Shown here piece by piece: positions 63,910 to 64,000 of a stretch of DNA of 64,000 nucleotides (positions within the stretch are counted from its first letter, which is position 1; every line of letters starts with the position of its first letter). The stretch spans positions 1-64,000 of the forward strand of contig NZ_JANU01000016.1 in NCBI RefSeq assembly GCF_001044395.1. The letters are read 5' to 3'. Under the pieces are notes generated by a model. It did not search any database, had not been told where the DNA came from, and was given only the letters and a program-made list of their open reading frames with translations. A program made the translations under genes and the position numbers. The stretch comes from Caenimonas sp. SL110 (lineage in GTDB: Bacteria; Pseudomonadota; Gammaproteobacteria; Burkholderiales; Burkholderiaceae_C).

Positions 63910-64000
63910 CACGCAACCACCGTGTTGGCCGGTATCCGGGCTGGCGGGTCAACTCCATCGCCTTCCCAGGCACGCGCTGTGTCGACGCGCGCCCAGTGGC
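63910..64000 (-). promoter_or_regulatory. cobalamin riboswitch (5' part beyond window)
   Basis: Reading the minus strand from the window edge, conserved blocks appear in the expected order: GCCACTG (63994-64000), GGGAAGGC (about 63960-63967) and a B12 box AGCCCGGATACCGGCC (63927-63942). The consensus is AGYCMGGARACCTGCC-like. Downstream, 63825-63909 is the expression platform, with GC-rich pairing ahead of the btuB start. It would repress the whole btuB-to-cobQ operon when adenosylcobalamin is plentiful. Confidence 0.82.

Overview
The window is GC-rich bacterial DNA, probably from a betaproteobacterium of the order Burkholderiales, close to Comamonadaceae. That placement is an inference. It rests on two orphan Bug-family (tripartite tricarboxylate) solute receptors, coniferyl-aldehyde-type dehydrogenase, GST paralogues, an MdtABC-like efflux operon and dense GC-rich coding with short intergenic gaps. 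No rRNA, tRNA, CRISPR array or insertion sequence was recognised.

Positions 1-2675 are an integron gene-cassette array read on the minus strand. It holds five attC recombination sites (two structural types) and five cassette genes: two membrane proteins, an HNH nuclease, a secreted protein and one unknown. The array starts at an attI-like core site near 2669-2675, preceded by a 34-codon leader ORF with a strong Shine-Dalgarno sequence. No integron integrase lies beside it, so it is either a CALIN (attC cluster lacking an integrase) or an array whose integrase is elsewhere.

Positions 2983-12688 hold dienelactone hydrolase, aldo/keto reductase, 2-keto-4-pentenoate hydratase-like, transglycosylase and SDR/GST genes, then a TonB receptor with a YfiR-like protein and a DUF2889 protein. 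Positions 12725-21697 hold a Bug receptor, class A PBP, aldehyde dehydrogenase, GST, a Fic protein lacking the canonical histidine, an M20 peptidase and an SRPBCC protein. Positions 21808-34429 hold cardiolipin synthase-like, BNR, flavin monooxygenase, hybrid histidine kinase, SUI1/YciH, M15 peptidase, second Bug receptor, OYE, phosphoesterase, cNMP-binding and aminotransferase genes and an orphan HipB-like regulator. Positions 34488-45142 hold an in-frame dienelactone hydrolase/methyltransferase fusion, a second methyltransferase, a LivJ-like receptor, S9 peptidase, gamma-glutamyltransferase, endonuclease III, RidA and a D-threonine aldolase-type enzyme.

Positions 45185-54664 are a four-gene RND efflux operon (adaptor, two pumps, outer-membrane channel) in which each junction is a 4-base ATGA stop/start overlap. 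A phosphatase and a universal stress protein follow. The right end, 56975-64000, is a cobalamin uptake and salvage operon on the minus strand: cobalamin riboswitch (cut by the window edge), BtuB-like receptor, two BtuF-like binding proteins (one without a leader), BtuC, BtuD and cobyric acid synthase, most junctions again being ATGA overlaps. A composite palindromic repeat occurs three times (13820, 36206, 61064). In the third copy it supplies the apparent start codon of the exported BtuF.
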